DNA of 64,000 nt from Micromonospora sp. MW-13 (GCF_003434305.1 NZ_QKKX01000062.1:39250-103249); one strand, 5' to 3'; counted from the first letter of the stretch, positions 1-8,120 are shown. Translations and numbers: made by a program. Notes: a model not told the origin generated them from the letters alone.

Positions 1-215
1 CGGATGACCAGGCGCGGGTCGTCGACCCGGACGGTGCCCGCGCCGACGAGGATCGCGTCGCACCCCGCCCGGACGTCGTCGATCCGGTCGAGGTCGGCCT
101 CGTTGGACAGCAGCAGCCGTTGGTCGCTGGCGTCGTCGATGTACCCGTCGATCGACATGGCACAGCTGACCAGCACGTACGGCCGCTCCGGCGCTGCCGG
201 CCCGCCGCCCGGCAC
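1..215 (-). CDS. RibD C-terminal/dihydrofolate-reductase-like protein (partial, cut by window start)
   Basis: Reading from GTG at 215 the protein runs through RPYVLVSCAMSIDGYIDD and GAGTVRVDDPRL, the N-terminal signature of the RibD reductase domain, which reduces the ribosylamino-pyrimidine of early riboflavin synthesis with NADPH. Only about 71 codons are in the window; the C-terminus lies off the left edge. The start is uncertain: TTG at 272 would overlap the stop of the upstream GTP cyclohydrolase II, GTG at 215 and ATG at 158 are also possible, and none has a strong ribosome site. The position directly after a GTP cyclohydrolase II supports a joint role on GTP-derived pyrimidines. Family assignment is good; the physiological product is inferred. 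Confidence 0.7.
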   Translation of the reverse strand, partial: MPGGGPAAPERPYVLVSCAMSIDGYIDDASDQRLLLSNEADLDRIDDVRAGCDAILVGAGTVRVDDPRLVI

Positions 216-268
216 GGTCCCCGGCGACCCGGCGGAATCCGGGCCGGCCCGGTCGGATGTCGGGGGCG

Positions 269-922
269 TCAACGGACGAACGGGAGGTCGATGGTGTGGG
301 CGGCCCGGCCCACCTTCGCGGCCAGGTAGTCGGCGTTGACCGGGGACAGGTGCAGCCGGGTGGGCACCCGCGCGGCCACCTCGATCCCGAGCCGGCGCAG
401 CTGCCCTTCCTTGTCCGGGTTGTTGCTGAGCAGGGCCACCCGGTCGGCGCCGAGGGCGGCCAGCATCTGGGCGGCGACGGTGTAGTCCCGCTCGTCCGCG
501 CCGTGCCCCAGCGCCAGGTTCGCCTCGTACGTGTCCAGCCCGCCGTCCTGGAGGGCGTAGGCGTCGAGCTTGGCGTACAGGCCGATGCCGCGGCCCTCCT
601 GGCGCAGGTAGAGCACGAGCCCGCCGGCCTCGGCGATCCGCTCGACCGCCTCGCGCAACTGGGGGCCGCAGTCGCACCGCTGGCTGCCGAACACGTCCCC
701 GGTCAGGCACTCGCTGTGCGGGCGGACCAGCGGGGGCGGCCCGCCCGCGGCGGACCGGTCCAGCGCGGCCGTCCAGTCGCCGAGCCCGAACGCCAGGTGC
801 TCCCGGCCGTCGACGAGGCCGTGGAACGAGAACACCCGGGCCGCCGCGGCGTAGCCGTCGGGAAAGCGCAGCGGGACCGTGACCTGGGTACGGACGGTGG
901 CGACGGGCAATGCTCCGGACAT
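269..922 (-). CDS. ribA: GTP cyclohydrolase II
   Basis: Opens the imidazole ring of GTP, releasing formate and pyrophosphate, to give the diamino-ribosylamino-pyrimidinone phosphate that starts riboflavin synthesis. The 217-aa protein has the zinc-binding cluster Cys72, Cys83 and Cys85 (ECLTGDVFGSQRCDCG) and the RQEGRGIGL catalytic segment at 107-115, and is of usual length for a stand-alone RibA without the DHBP synthase domain. ATG 922 is chosen over upstream in-frame starts because GAAGGAG lies just before it. The neighbours are a RibD-type reductase, a PTPS homologue, a methyltransferase and a glycosyltransferase rather than ribBCEH genes, so this copy may serve a specialised pathway rather than bulk riboflavin synthesis. 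Confidence 0.93.
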   Translation of the reverse strand: MSGALPVATVRTQVTVPLRFPDGYAAAARVFSFHGLVDGREHLAFGLGDWTAALDRSAAGGPPPLVRPHSECLTGDVFGSQRCDCGPQLREAVERIAEAGGLVLYLRQEGRGIGLYAKLDAYALQDGGLDTYEANLALGHGADERDYTVAAQMLAALGADRVALLSNNPDKEGQLRRLGIEVAARVPTRLHLSPVNADYLAAKVGRAAHTIDLPFVR

Positions 923-1108
923 CGGTCTCCTTCGTCGGGCGGTCGTCCACTCACGGGTACGCGCCGGGCCGGCGCGGGTGGCCGACGCGCGGGTGGCGTG
1001 GTCGACGGCGGGTACGGCAGCCATCGCATCGACGGCGATGGTTAGTACCGTACCCATCGCATCCGTGGCCGGGGGGTAGGGCAGCGCCGGCCCGGGCGGG
1101 CGGACGGT

Positions 1109-1999
1109 TCACCGGCAGCCGACGAGCAGGTCGCGGTGGTCGACGAGGACGTCGAGCCGGCCGGCCGCCGCGTCGGCGAAACGCCGCCGGGCGTACGCCG
1201 TGGTCGGTCCGGTCAGCTCGGGCCGCTGCTCGCGGGCGGCGCCCAGCCAGCCGGTGAACCACGCGGCGGCGAGGTCCGCCCGGTCCGGGCCGAGCCGCCA
1301 GGGGCTGGGCCGGACGTCGACGCCGACGCCGTGCCGGGCGAACGCGGCGACGCAGGCGTCGACGGCGTCCGGGCCGAGCAGGGTTCGGCCGTCGACGGTG
1401 CGCCGCTGGTGGTCGTCGAACGCGGCGGCGACCTCGGCGTCCAGCGGGTCGGCCGGGGTCAGCTCCACCCTGCCCACCACGGAGAGGGTGAGCAGGGCGG
1501 CCCGGCCGGCGCACGCCGCCACGATCCGGCCGAGCTCGTCGGCGGTGAGCATGTCCAGCAGCGCGGACGCGGTGACCAGGGACGCATCGGCGAGGTCGGC
1601 GGCGGTCAACCGGGTGAGGTCGGCCTGGCGGGTCTGCACGGTGACGGGGGCGCCGTCGGCGGCGGTGTCCACCATGGCCGACCGGGCCCGCGCCAGCAGG
1701 CCGGGGTCGCGGTCGTACAGGATCCAGTGCTGCGGGCCGGGCAGCCGGGGGGCCAGCCAGCGACCCATCGAGCCGGTGCCGGCACCGAGATCGTGGACCA
1801 CGACCGGCCGGGTGCCGGCGAGGCGGCGGCGAACCGGTTCCAGCAGGTCCGCCGCCCTGGCCGCCGCGTCGGCGGGCTCCCGCAGCCGCAGCCAGCCGGC
1901 GAAGGCGTCCGCGTCCTGCCCGTCGTTCATGCCGCCAGGGGAGAGTTCGCCGCCCAGGCCGCTCGTGGAGACCTCGCCGTCGCTCATGCCGTCGCTCAT
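1109..1999 (-). CDS. Class I SAM-dependent methyltransferase
   Basis: A 296-aa protein with methyltransferase motif I DLGAGTG at 70-76, an acidic residue ending strand 2 (ILYDRDPG) and a later ADLTRL segment, the usual SAM-binding layout. The first 30 residues are a low-complexity Ser/Gly/Asp stretch containing a short MSDG duplication. ATG 1999 overlaps the stop of the upstream glycosyltransferase as ATGA, so the two are translationally coupled; ATG 1987 is an alternative. The methyl acceptor is not evident. In this operon it could methylate a small aromatic or sugar intermediate made by the cyclohydrolase/PTPS/dehydrogenase set. Confidence 0.85.
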   Translation of the reverse strand: MSDGMSDGEVSTSGLGGELSPGGMNDGQDADAFAGWLRLREPADAAARAADLLEPVRRRLAGTRPVVVHDLGAGTGSMGRWLAPRLPGPQHWILYDRDPGLLARARSAMVDTAADGAPVTVQTRQADLTRLTAADLADASLVTASALLDMLTADELGRIVAACAGRAALLTLSVVGRVELTPADPLDAEVAAAFDDHQRRTVDGRTLLGPDAVDACVAAFARHGVGVDVRPSPWRLGPDRADLAAAWFTGWLGAAREQRPELTGPTTAYARRRFADAAAGRLDVLVDHRDLLVGCR

Positions 2000-3051
2000 G
2001 CCGTCACTCCTCTCAGGACCGCCGCGAGGGTCGCCGCGGTGGCCGCCCAGTCGGCCAGGTTGTCCCGGCGGGCGCGGGCGGCGCGGCGCAGCCGCTCCCG
2101 CAGGCCGGGGTCGCCGAGCCAGGCGCGCAGCGCGCCGGCCAACGCGGCCGGGTCGTCGGGCGGCACCAGCAGGCCGGGCCGCTCGCCGCCGGGGGCCCGG
2201 CCCAGCGCGTCGGGCAGCCCGCCGGCATCGGTGGCCAGCACCGGGGTCCCCCGGGCGAGCGCCTCGGTGACCACCATCCCGTACGTCTCGCCGCGCGAGG
2301 CCAGCACCAGCAGATCGGCGGCGGCGTACGCGGCGGCCAGGTCGACGCCGGTACGCGGACCGACCAGCTCCACCCGGCCGGCCAGGCCGGACCCGGCGGC
2401 CTGCCGGCGTAGCCGGTCGACGTACGCCGGGTCGCGGGTCAGCGCGCCGACGCAGCGACAGCGCCAGGGCAGGTCGGCCACCGCCGCCAGGGCGGCCAGC
2501 AGCACGTCGTGCCCCTTGTGCGGGGCGACCGCCGCGACGCAGAGCAGCCGGTTGCCGGCGGGCGACCCGGGGACCGGCGGGGCCGGGTCGACCCCGGGCG
2601 TGGCGACGTGCACCCGGTCGGCGGGCAGCCCGTACCGCTCGCGCAGTCGCCGTCGCGTCCACCCGCTGGTGGCGACGACGGCGGTGGCGGCGGCCAGGGC
2701 GCGCGCCTCGGTGCTGTCGCCGCGCGGCAGGTGGACCAGGACGACCAGCCGCAGCCGGCGGGCCTGCGGCTCCAGCGCCTCCGGCGCGACCGAGGCGACC
2801 AGGCCGTCGAGCAGCACGACCGCGCGGTCGGGCAGCGCCGCGAGCCGGGCGGCCAGGTCGGCCCGCTCGGCCGGGGCGGGCGCCGGCCAGCCGCCCGGCA
2901 CGGCATGCTCGTGGACCCGCCAGCCGGCGTCGGCGAGCCCTCGGCAGATCCGGCGGTCGTAGTGGTTGCCGCCGCTGGGGGCGGCCGGGTCGTCGATGTC
3001 GCCGGGCAGCACCACGTGCACCTCGGCGACGCCGGCCGCCCGGGCCGTCAC
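1996..3051 (-). CDS. Glycosyltransferase, GT-B fold, GT4-like
   Basis: A 351-aa cytosolic glycosyltransferase. The C-terminal donor-binding half shows VAAVAPHKGHDVLL near 172-185, the E-x7-E pattern at Glu255 and Glu263 (ETYGMVVTEALARG) and GTPVLATDAGG, all typical of retaining family 4 enzymes using nucleotide sugars. The GTG start at 3051 overlaps the stop of the PTPS homologue as GTGA. The N-terminal acceptor domain begins VHVVLPGDIDDPAAPSGGNHYD, like GT4 enzymes that modify lipid or small-molecule acceptors. The acceptor is unknown; a membrane CDP-alcohol transferase in the same cluster makes a glycosylated lipid plausible. Confidence 0.88.
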   Translation of the reverse strand: MTARAAGVAEVHVVLPGDIDDPAAPSGGNHYDRRICRGLADAGWRVHEHAVPGGWPAPAPAERADLAARLAALPDRAVVLLDGLVASVAPEALEPQARRLRLVVLVHLPRGDSTEARALAAATAVVATSGWTRRRLRERYGLPADRVHVATPGVDPAPPVPGSPAGNRLLCVAAVAPHKGHDVLLAALAAVADLPWRCRCVGALTRDPAYVDRLRRQAAGSGLAGRVELVGPRTGVDLAAAYAAADLLVLASRGETYGMVVTEALARGTPVLATDAGGLPDALGRAPGGERPGLLVPPDDPAALAGALRAWLGDPGLRERLRRAARARRDNLADWAATAATLAAVLRGVTA

Positions 3052-3446
3052 AGGGGCCGCTCGTAGCTGGCCCAGGCGATGTGCGACTCGTGCAGGGTGA
3101 CGGTGATCCCGGCGAGCCCGCGCGCCCCCTCGCCGAGGTCCCCGGCGTGCACCCGGTCGGCGAGCCGGTCGGCCACCGTCCGGGCCAGCACCTCCGTGGT
3201 GGTGTTCACCCCGGCGAACGCGGGCTCGTCGTCGAGGTTGCGGTAGGTCAGCTCGCCGAGCACGGCGCGCAGCCGCTCGGTGGCCAGGCCGATGTCGACG
3301 ACGATGCCGTCGGCGTCGAGGTCGGCCCGGCGGAACGTCGCGTCGACGACGAAGGTGGCCCCGTGCAGGCGTCGCGCCGGCCCGAAGACCTCGCCGCGGA
3401 AGCTGTGGGCGATCATCATGTGATCGCGGACGGTCACGCTGAACAC
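3048..3446 (-). CDS. 6-pyruvoyl-tetrahydropterin synthase/QueD-family protein
   Basis: A 132-aa protein of T-fold length matching the PTPS/6-carboxytetrahydropterin synthase family: MIAHSFRG with His14, then LHGATFVVDATF with His28, DIGLATERLR, an NTTTEVLA segment where relatives have NPTAE(N/V)L, and a final LHESHIAWASYE with Glu120. Relatives convert dihydroneopterin triphosphate to pyruvoyl- or carboxy-tetrahydropterin. The canonical HGH zinc pair is HGA here, so the third zinc histidine is missing, and I see no obvious catalytic cysteine; the reaction may differ from the classical one. It lies in a tight operon with the MDR dehydrogenase upstream and the glycosyltransferase downstream. 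Confidence 0.8.
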   Translation of the reverse strand: MFSVTVRDHMMIAHSFRGEVFGPARRLHGATFVVDATFRRADLDADGIVVDIGLATERLRAVLGELTYRNLDDEPAFAGVNTTTEVLARTVADRLADRVHAGDLGEGARGLAGITVTLHESHIAWASYERPL

Positions 3447-3457
3447 GGGTCACTCTC

Positions 3458-4429
3458 CTAATAGGTGATGAGGTGGCAGAGCGCGGGCAGGGTGCCGGCG
3501 CTCAGCCCGGCGAGCACGTCGGGCAGCTCCGCGAAGGGTGAGCGGCCGGTGATCAGCGCGTCGAACGCGGGATCGGCGAGCAACTCCAGGGCGAGCGCGA
3601 GCCGGTCGGCGTACGTGCGGCTGCCCCGGCGGGCCGGGGCGATGGTGCCGACCTGGCTGCTGCGCACGGTCAGCCGTCCCGAGTGGAACGCCCCGCCGAG
3701 CGACAGCCGCACCGGGCGGTCGCCGTACCAGCTCAGCTCCAGCACGGTGCCCTCCGGGGCGAGCAGGTCCAGGGCCCGCTGGAGCCCGGCGGAGCTGGCG
3801 CTGGCGTGCACCACCAGGTCGCGCCCGTCGGTGGCCGTCTCGGGGGTGGCAAACGCGACGCCGAGCGCCGAGGCGACGGCGGCCCGGGCGGGGTCGGCGT
3901 CGACCAGCTCGACCCGCACGCCGGGGAAGCGGGCCAGCAGCGCCGCGACGGCGCAGCCCACCATGCCCGCCCCGACCACGGTGACCCGGTCGCCGACCAG
4001 CGGCGGGGCGTCCCAGAGGGCGTTCACCGCGGTCTCCACGGTGCCGGCCAGCACCGCGCGCGCCGCCGGCACCCCGTCCGGCACGGGCACCACAGCGGCG
4101 GCCGGCACGACGTACGCGCTCTGGTGCGGGTACAGGCAGAAGACGGTACGCCCGCGCAGCGCCGCCGGGCCCTGCTGCACCACACCGACGCTGAGGTAGC
4201 CGTACTTGACGGGGGCGGGGAAGTCGCCCTCCTGGAACGGGGCGCGCATCGCGGCGTGCTGGTCGGCGGGAACCCGGCCGGCGAACACCAGCGTCTCGGT
4301 GCCCCGGCTGACCCCGGAGTAGCGGGCCCGGACCAGCACCTCGTCGGGCCCGGGGGCGGGCAGCGCCACCGGCCGGATCTCCCCCGCCCCGGGCTCGCGC
4401 AGCCAGAACGCGTACGCGTCGCGGGTCAC
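3458..4429 (-). CDS. Zinc-independent medium-chain dehydrogenase/reductase
   Basis: A 323-aa MDR-superfamily oxidoreductase. The N-terminal GroES-like half contains ARYSGVSRGTE at about 35-45, where Ser41 stands in place of the catalytic zinc cysteine, as in the SRGTE subgroup that includes BchC-like proteins. The Rossmann half has VTVVGAGMVGCAVAALLA and a VELVDADPARA acidic switch suggesting NAD(H). It presumably oxidises or reduces a carbonyl of the product made by this operon. GTG 4429 is the first codon; the intergenic gap to the divergent CDP-alcohol transferase (4430-4557) should hold both promoters. PTPS follows after 11 nt, indicating one operon. Confidence 0.85.
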   Translation of the reverse strand: MTRDAYAFWLREPGAGEIRPVALPAPGPDEVLVRARYSGVSRGTETLVFAGRVPADQHAAMRAPFQEGDFPAPVKYGYLSVGVVQQGPAALRGRTVFCLYPHQSAYVVPAAAVVPVPDGVPAARAVLAGTVETAVNALWDAPPLVGDRVTVVGAGMVGCAVAALLARFPGVRVELVDADPARAAVASALGVAFATPETATDGRDLVVHASASSAGLQRALDLLAPEGTVLELSWYGDRPVRLSLGGAFHSGRLTVRSSQVGTIAPARRGSRTYADRLALALELLADPAFDALITGRSPFAELPDVLAGLSAGTLPALCHLITY

Positions 4430-4557
4430 CGGCGGCTCCTCTGCGGCACGTCGTCCTCCTCGTTGTGCAGATCGGGCGAACCGTCGGGCCGGTCTTGCGG
4501 GTTGTGGGTGGACGGCCCGTCGACAACAGTCTCTCGATCATCGAACACGGAGGCACG

Positions 4558-5304
4558 GTGCGCAGGGTTCAACATGGTCCGCCGGCCGGGCTGATCGTCC
4601 AGTTCGTTCTGTTGGCGGGTCTCGGCGCGACCGTCGGCCTCGGACCCGCCGGCTGGCTCGCCGGGCTGGCCTACCAGACGGCGCTCTGCGCCCTGCTCGC
4701 CCGGGGGCTGCGCCGCCGGGGCGCGGCCGGCCTGGGCCCGGCGGACGTGGTGACGCTGGGCCGGGCGGTCCTGGTCGGCGGGGTGACGGCGCTGGTGGTG
4801 GACGGGTTCGACCGGCCCGCGCCGGTGCCGCCGCTGGTCGCCCTCGCCGCGGTGGCGCTGCTGCTGGACGCCGTGGACGGGCGGGTGGCCCGCGGCACCG
4901 GCACCGCCAGCGACCTCGGGGCGCGGTTCGACATGGAGGTCGACGCGTACCTCATCCTGGTGCTGGGCGCGCACCTGGCGCCGACGGTCGGCGGCTGGGT
5001 GCTCGCCCTGGGCGCGCTGCGGTACGCCTTCGTCGCGGCCGGCTGGCTGCTGCCCTGGCTGCGCGGGACGCTGCCGCCGCGCCGGTGGCGCAAGGTGGTC
5101 GCCGCGGTCCAGGGCGTCGCCCTGGCGGTCGCCGCGTCCGGCCTGCTCCCACCGGCTGCGGCGAACGTGCTGCTGGCCGGCGCGCTGGCCCTGCTGGTGG
5201 AGTCGTTCGGCCGGGACGTCGGGTGGCTGTGGCAGCGCCGACCGGACGCGGTCCGGGACGACGGCCCAGGCGCCCGACACCACGACATCGGATGGGGTCA
5301 CTAA
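4558..5304 (+). CDS. CDP-alcohol phosphatidyltransferase family membrane protein
   Basis: Integral membrane enzyme that transfers a phosphatidyl- or related group from a CDP-activated donor to an alcohol. The signature D-G-x2-A-R-x8-G-x3-D-x3-D is complete: Asp107, Gly108, Ala111, Arg112, Gly121, Asp125, Asp129. Six or so hydrophobic segments surround it in 248 aa. GTG 4558 is selected because GGAGG lies 4 nt upstream; in-frame codons before it lack such a site. It is divergent from the dehydrogenase-PTPS-glycosyltransferase operon and likely acts with it, possibly joining a polar head group to a lipid. The exact alcohol cannot be read from sequence. Confidence 0.87.
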   Translation: MRRVQHGPPAGLIVQFVLLAGLGATVGLGPAGWLAGLAYQTALCALLARGLRRRGAAGLGPADVVTLGRAVLVGGVTALVVDGFDRPAPVPPLVALAAVALLLDAVDGRVARGTGTASDLGARFDMEVDAYLILVLGAHLAPTVGGWVLALGALRYAFVAAGWLLPWLRGTLPPRRWRKVVAAVQGVALAVAASGLLPPAAANVLLAGALALLVESFGRDVGWLWQRRPDAVRDDGPGARHHDIGWGH

Positions 5305-5333
5305 ACACAGCCTTCGATCTAGTTGTACACCCC

Positions 5334-5362
5334 TTGCAGTGCCACTGTATGCGGCTTACACT
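5334..5362 (+). promoter_or_regulatory. Candidate sigma-70-type promoter with overlapping inverted repeat
   Basis: TTGCAG at 5334-5339 and TACACT at 5357-5362 are separated by 17 nt, about 70 nt upstream of the binding-protein start. A perfect inverted repeat CAGTG-C-CACTG (5337-5347) overlaps the -35 box and could be an operator for the XRE-cupin regulator encoded in the same block. Seen in sequence; function inferred. Confidence 0.45.
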
Positions 5363-5434
5363 GCTCCAACCTGTGCCGGTGTAGTCCCTGCGCCGCCGCC
5401 GCGGCGGGTATTCCGATGTAAGGAGCGCATAGTC

Positions 5435-6388
5435 TTGTTTCAGCATTTCAGCAAAAGAAAGCGTGCCGGCTCCATCGCCCTTGCCGCACTGACCACCCTC
5501 CTGCTCCTGGGTGGGTGCGGTGATTACACTCCGCCGTCGTCCGAGCCGCAAAAACCCGGCAGCGGGGACGGTCGTACGATGGAGAGTCTCGATCCCGAAC
5601 CGCTCAACACAGAGATCGCAGCGAAGCTGCCCGAGAAAATCCGGCAGCGCGGCTACATTACGGTCGCCACCGACCCCATTTACCCGCCGTACGTCTTCTA
5701 CGCCGACAACAACAAGGACATCATCGGCATGGACCCGGAGATCGGCCGGGCGATCGGTCAGGTGCTGGGCCTGGAGCTCCGGTTCGAGCAGGTGGCATGG
5801 GCGGGTGTCCTGGCCGGAGTCCAAACCCACCGGTACGACATGTCGCTGGTCTCGATGTTCGACACGCCCGAGCGGCAGAAGCAGGTTGACTTCGTCAACT
5901 ACTACAAGGACGGCTCGCAGTTGATCGTCCAGAAGGGCAACCCGCATAAGATCAACGATCTGAGGGACATCTGCGGGCACAACGTCTCGGTCCTGCAGGG
6001 CTCCACCATGCTGTCGCAGTTGGAGAATCTGCAGAAGGAATGCGAGAAGCAGATGCAGATCTCGATTGTGCCCTCAACCGCAGACCAGGTTATGCAAATC
6101 CAGACCAAGCGTGCTGTTGCCACCATCGCCAACGGCCTCGTGGTGAAGTACATCGCGGAAAACCAGGGTATCTCCAGCGTAGAGATTCTGGAAGGTAAGG
6201 CTTACCAGCCCGGTATCAAGGGAATGGGATTCGCCAAGGACAACGCCCAGTTGCGCGATGCGGTGCAGGCGGCCATGAACGAGGTCATCAAGAGCGGCAA
6301 GTACACGGCGATCCTTCAGCGCTGGGGCGCTCCGGCCGACTTCGCGATCCAGGAGGCCACGATCAACGGCGGGGTAGAGATCAAGTAG
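5435..6388 (+). CDS. Amino-acid-type ABC transporter substrate-binding lipoprotein
   Basis: Family 3 extracellular solute-binding protein. A short basic N-terminus (FSKRKR) and hydrophobic core lead to the lipobox LLGGC with Cys28 as the lipidated residue. The mature part follows the family pattern: YITVATDPIYPPYVF, then DIIGMDPEIGRAIGQVLG and YDMSLVSMFDTPERQKQVDFV. TTG 5435 is the best start, with AAGGAG about 10 nt upstream; earlier in-frame starts would put a long Pro-rich stretch before the signal peptide. It is separated from its permease and ATPase (8121-9834) by the hydrolase and regulator genes. Base composition is lower in GC than the flanks. The ligand is unknown. Confidence 0.9.
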   Translation: MFQHFSKRKRAGSIALAALTTLLLLGGCGDYTPPSSEPQKPGSGDGRTMESLDPEPLNTEIAAKLPEKIRQRGYITVATDPIYPPYVFYADNNKDIIGMDPEIGRAIGQVLGLELRFEQVAWAGVLAGVQTHRYDMSLVSMFDTPERQKQVDFVNYYKDGSQLIVQKGNPHKINDLRDICGHNVSVLQGSTMLSQLENLQKECEKQMQISIVPSTADQVMQIQTKRAVATIANGLVVKYIAENQGISSVEILEGKAYQPGIKGMGFAKDNAQLRDAVQAAMNEVIKSGKYTAILQRWGAPADFAIQEATINGGVEIK

Positions 6389-6443
6389 TTCGGGCGACAG
6401 CCGATCGATTTCTCACCACGTCATCGGGCAAGGAGCGAAGATC

Positions 6444-7361
6444 ATGGAAAGCGTCCACACCGTGCTCGGACCGAGGGCGCCGGAGGAGTTCACGCAGGTA
6501 CTGCCCCACGAGCATCTGCTGTGTGACTTCAGCCCGGTAACGGGGCAGGGTCCCCATGTCCTCAACGACCTTGAGTTGATCATCCCGGAGGTGCTGGAAC
6601 TACCGGACGTCACGAGGACGTGCCTGGTAGAGGTCACTCCCGCGGATGTCGGTCGGAACCCGGCGGGACTGCGGGCCATCTCCGAGCGGACCGGGCTCTC
6701 CGTGGTGATGGGGACCGGGTGGTACCGCGAGTCGTACCACCCGCAGGAAATCGATCGGCTGTCGGTCAATGAGATCGCCGACCGGATGGTCGAGGAGTTG
6801 ACCACCGGGGTTCCGGTGACCGGTCCGGCCGTTCAGGCCGGCATCATCGGGGAAATCGGTTCGGATCGGGACTACGTCAGCGCGGCCGAGGAACGGGTGT
6901 TGCGCGCGGCGGCCCGGGCGAGCAACCGTACCGGCGCCGCGGTGACCACGCACGCGTTCATGTATCCGGTTGGACTGCCGCAGCTTGCTGTAATGCTGGA
7001 GGAACGGGCGGATCCGAGCCGCATCGTCATCGGGCACGCGGACACGTACATGAACCCGGACTACCACCGTGAGTTGCTCAAGCGTGGGGTGTACGTCGAG
7101 TTCGACACCTGCGGTCGGACGCACCTGAATCCGGATGCGCGTCGAGCCGACGCGCTCGTGGCACTCATCCGGGCCGGCTGGCTGGAGCAGCTTTTGATCT
7201 CCAGCGACCGGTGCTTCCGGTCGGATCTCAAGGCGTTCGGCGGCGTCGGCTATCCCTGGGCGCTCACCGGCTTCGTGGCGTTGCTCAAGGACCGTGGGGT
7301 GAGCGCGGATGAGATTGACGTCCTCACCAGGGTCAATCCGTTGCGGATGCTGGCATGGTGA
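6444..7361 (+). CDS. Phosphotriesterase-family metal-dependent hydrolase
   Basis: A 305-aa TIM-barrel amidohydrolase-superfamily protein. It has the HxH metal pair His22 and His24 (LPHEHLLCD), Glu137 in GIIGEIGS in place of the carboxylated lysine of classical phosphotriesterases, His170 (TTHAFM), His198 (VIGHAD) and Asp255 (SSDRCF). The Glu bridge is typical of the PHP/lactonase-like branch rather than paraoxonases, so a carboxylic ester, lactone or cyclic amide substrate is more likely than a phosphotriester. AAGGAG precedes ATG 6444. It sits between the binding-protein gene and the convergent XRE-cupin regulator, suggesting it acts on the transported compound. Confidence 0.88.
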   Translation: MESVHTVLGPRAPEEFTQVLPHEHLLCDFSPVTGQGPHVLNDLELIIPEVLELPDVTRTCLVEVTPADVGRNPAGLRAISERTGLSVVMGTGWYRESYHPQEIDRLSVNEIADRMVEELTTGVPVTGPAVQAGIIGEIGSDRDYVSAAEERVLRAAARASNRTGAAVTTHAFMYPVGLPQLAVMLEERADPSRIVIGHADTYMNPDYHRELLKRGVYVEFDTCGRTHLNPDARRADALVALIRAGWLEQLLISSDRCFRSDLKAFGGVGYPWALTGFVALLKDRGVSADEIDVLTRVNPLRMLAW

Positions 7362-7373
7362 GGACGCCCCGGT

Positions 7374-7976
7374 TCAGTCCTGGATCACGTCGGGCGGGGT
7401 CGGCGGGCTCACCACCCAGATCACCTGAGCGGTGGTCGAACCCAGGTTCTCCGCCCGATGGGCCTGTGAGCTGTAGAACTCCATGCTGTCCCCGCCTTCG
7501 AGGATGTACTCGACCCCGTCGACCTCGAAGAGCATCCGACCGGAGATCACCATGAAGATCTCCTGGGAGTCGCCGTGGGTGTACGGCTTGGTGCCGGTGG
7601 AGGTGCCGGGAGCGAACTCGCCCACGGTCACCTCGACGGCCCGCAGTGGGGGACGGGTGACCAGGTACTTGACTGGCCCGTTCATCGACCGCAGGACGGG
7701 GCGGTCGGCCGCCCGCAACACCCCCGGCGCGGAGCTCTTGTCCTGGTCGAAAAGATCAGCCAGGGTAACGGACAGTGCCGAGGCGATCGCACGTAAAGAG
7801 TTGAGACTCGCGTTCGACTTCCCGCGCTCCAGTTGGCTCAGGAAGCTCACGCTGACGCCAGCATCTTTGGCGACTCGGCTCATCGGAAGTCGTCTGCTCT
7901 GGCGCAGCTCTCGAATGCGCTGTCCAAGGGGGTTCGGTTCCGTAGCGTCACTGTCCACGGCTGCAGACAATAGCAC
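7374..7976 (-). CDS. XRE-family regulator with C-terminal cupin domain
   Basis: A 200-aa HTH-cupin regulator. Residues about 18-72 form an XRE helix-turn-helix (LGQRIRELRQSRRL, VSVSFLSQLERGKSNASL), and about 110-195 form a small cupin with a KPYTHGDSQEIFMVISG histidine/glutamate segment. Such proteins bind a metabolite in the cupin and repress or activate adjacent catabolic and transport genes. It converges with the hydrolase (12-nt gap) and diverges from the permease gene, so it probably controls this block. No clear ribosome site precedes GTG 7976; a shorter start at GTG 7958 or a leaderless message is possible. Confidence 0.88.
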   Translation of the reverse strand: MLLSAAVDSDATEPNPLGQRIRELRQSRRLPMSRVAKDAGVSVSFLSQLERGKSNASLNSLRAIASALSVTLADLFDQDKSSAPGVLRAADRPVLRSMNGPVKYLVTRPPLRAVEVTVGEFAPGTSTGTKPYTHGDSQEIFMVISGRMLFEVDGVEYILEGGDSMEFYSSQAHRAENLGSTTAQVIWVVSPPTPPDVIQD

Positions 7977-8066
7977 ACTTCACAAGATGTGCAGTGGGCT
8001 GACCCCGCGTGGCGCCAGATAGAGCACGGAGTTTGCCGTGAGTTGTATCGGCTTCAATGAGTATCG

Positions 8067-8089
8067 GTGCGATGGGTCTCGGATCGCAC
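8067..8089. promoter_or_regulatory. Candidate operator between regulator and permease
   Basis: Inverted repeat GTGCGAT (8067-8073) and ATCGCAC (8083-8089) with a 9-nt spacer lies 31 nt before the permease start in the divergent gap. A direct repeat GTATCGG is nearby (8045, 8061). It could be bound by the XRE-cupin protein; that is inference. Confidence 0.35.
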
Positions 8090-8120
8090 AGGATTTGATG
8101 TCTCCGAGGGGATCGTAATA

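Noticed and set aside
257..1045. Plus-strand frame opposite GTP cyclohydrolase II
   Set aside because: Shadow of ribA; no family features.
923..1057. Longer GTP cyclohydrolase II starting at 1057
   Set aside because: The extra residues are low-complexity and the ribosome site GAAGGAG sits before ATG 922.
923..1108. FMN riboswitch upstream of ribA
   Set aside because: The 186-nt gap shows none of the conserved RFN-element segments that I could recognise.
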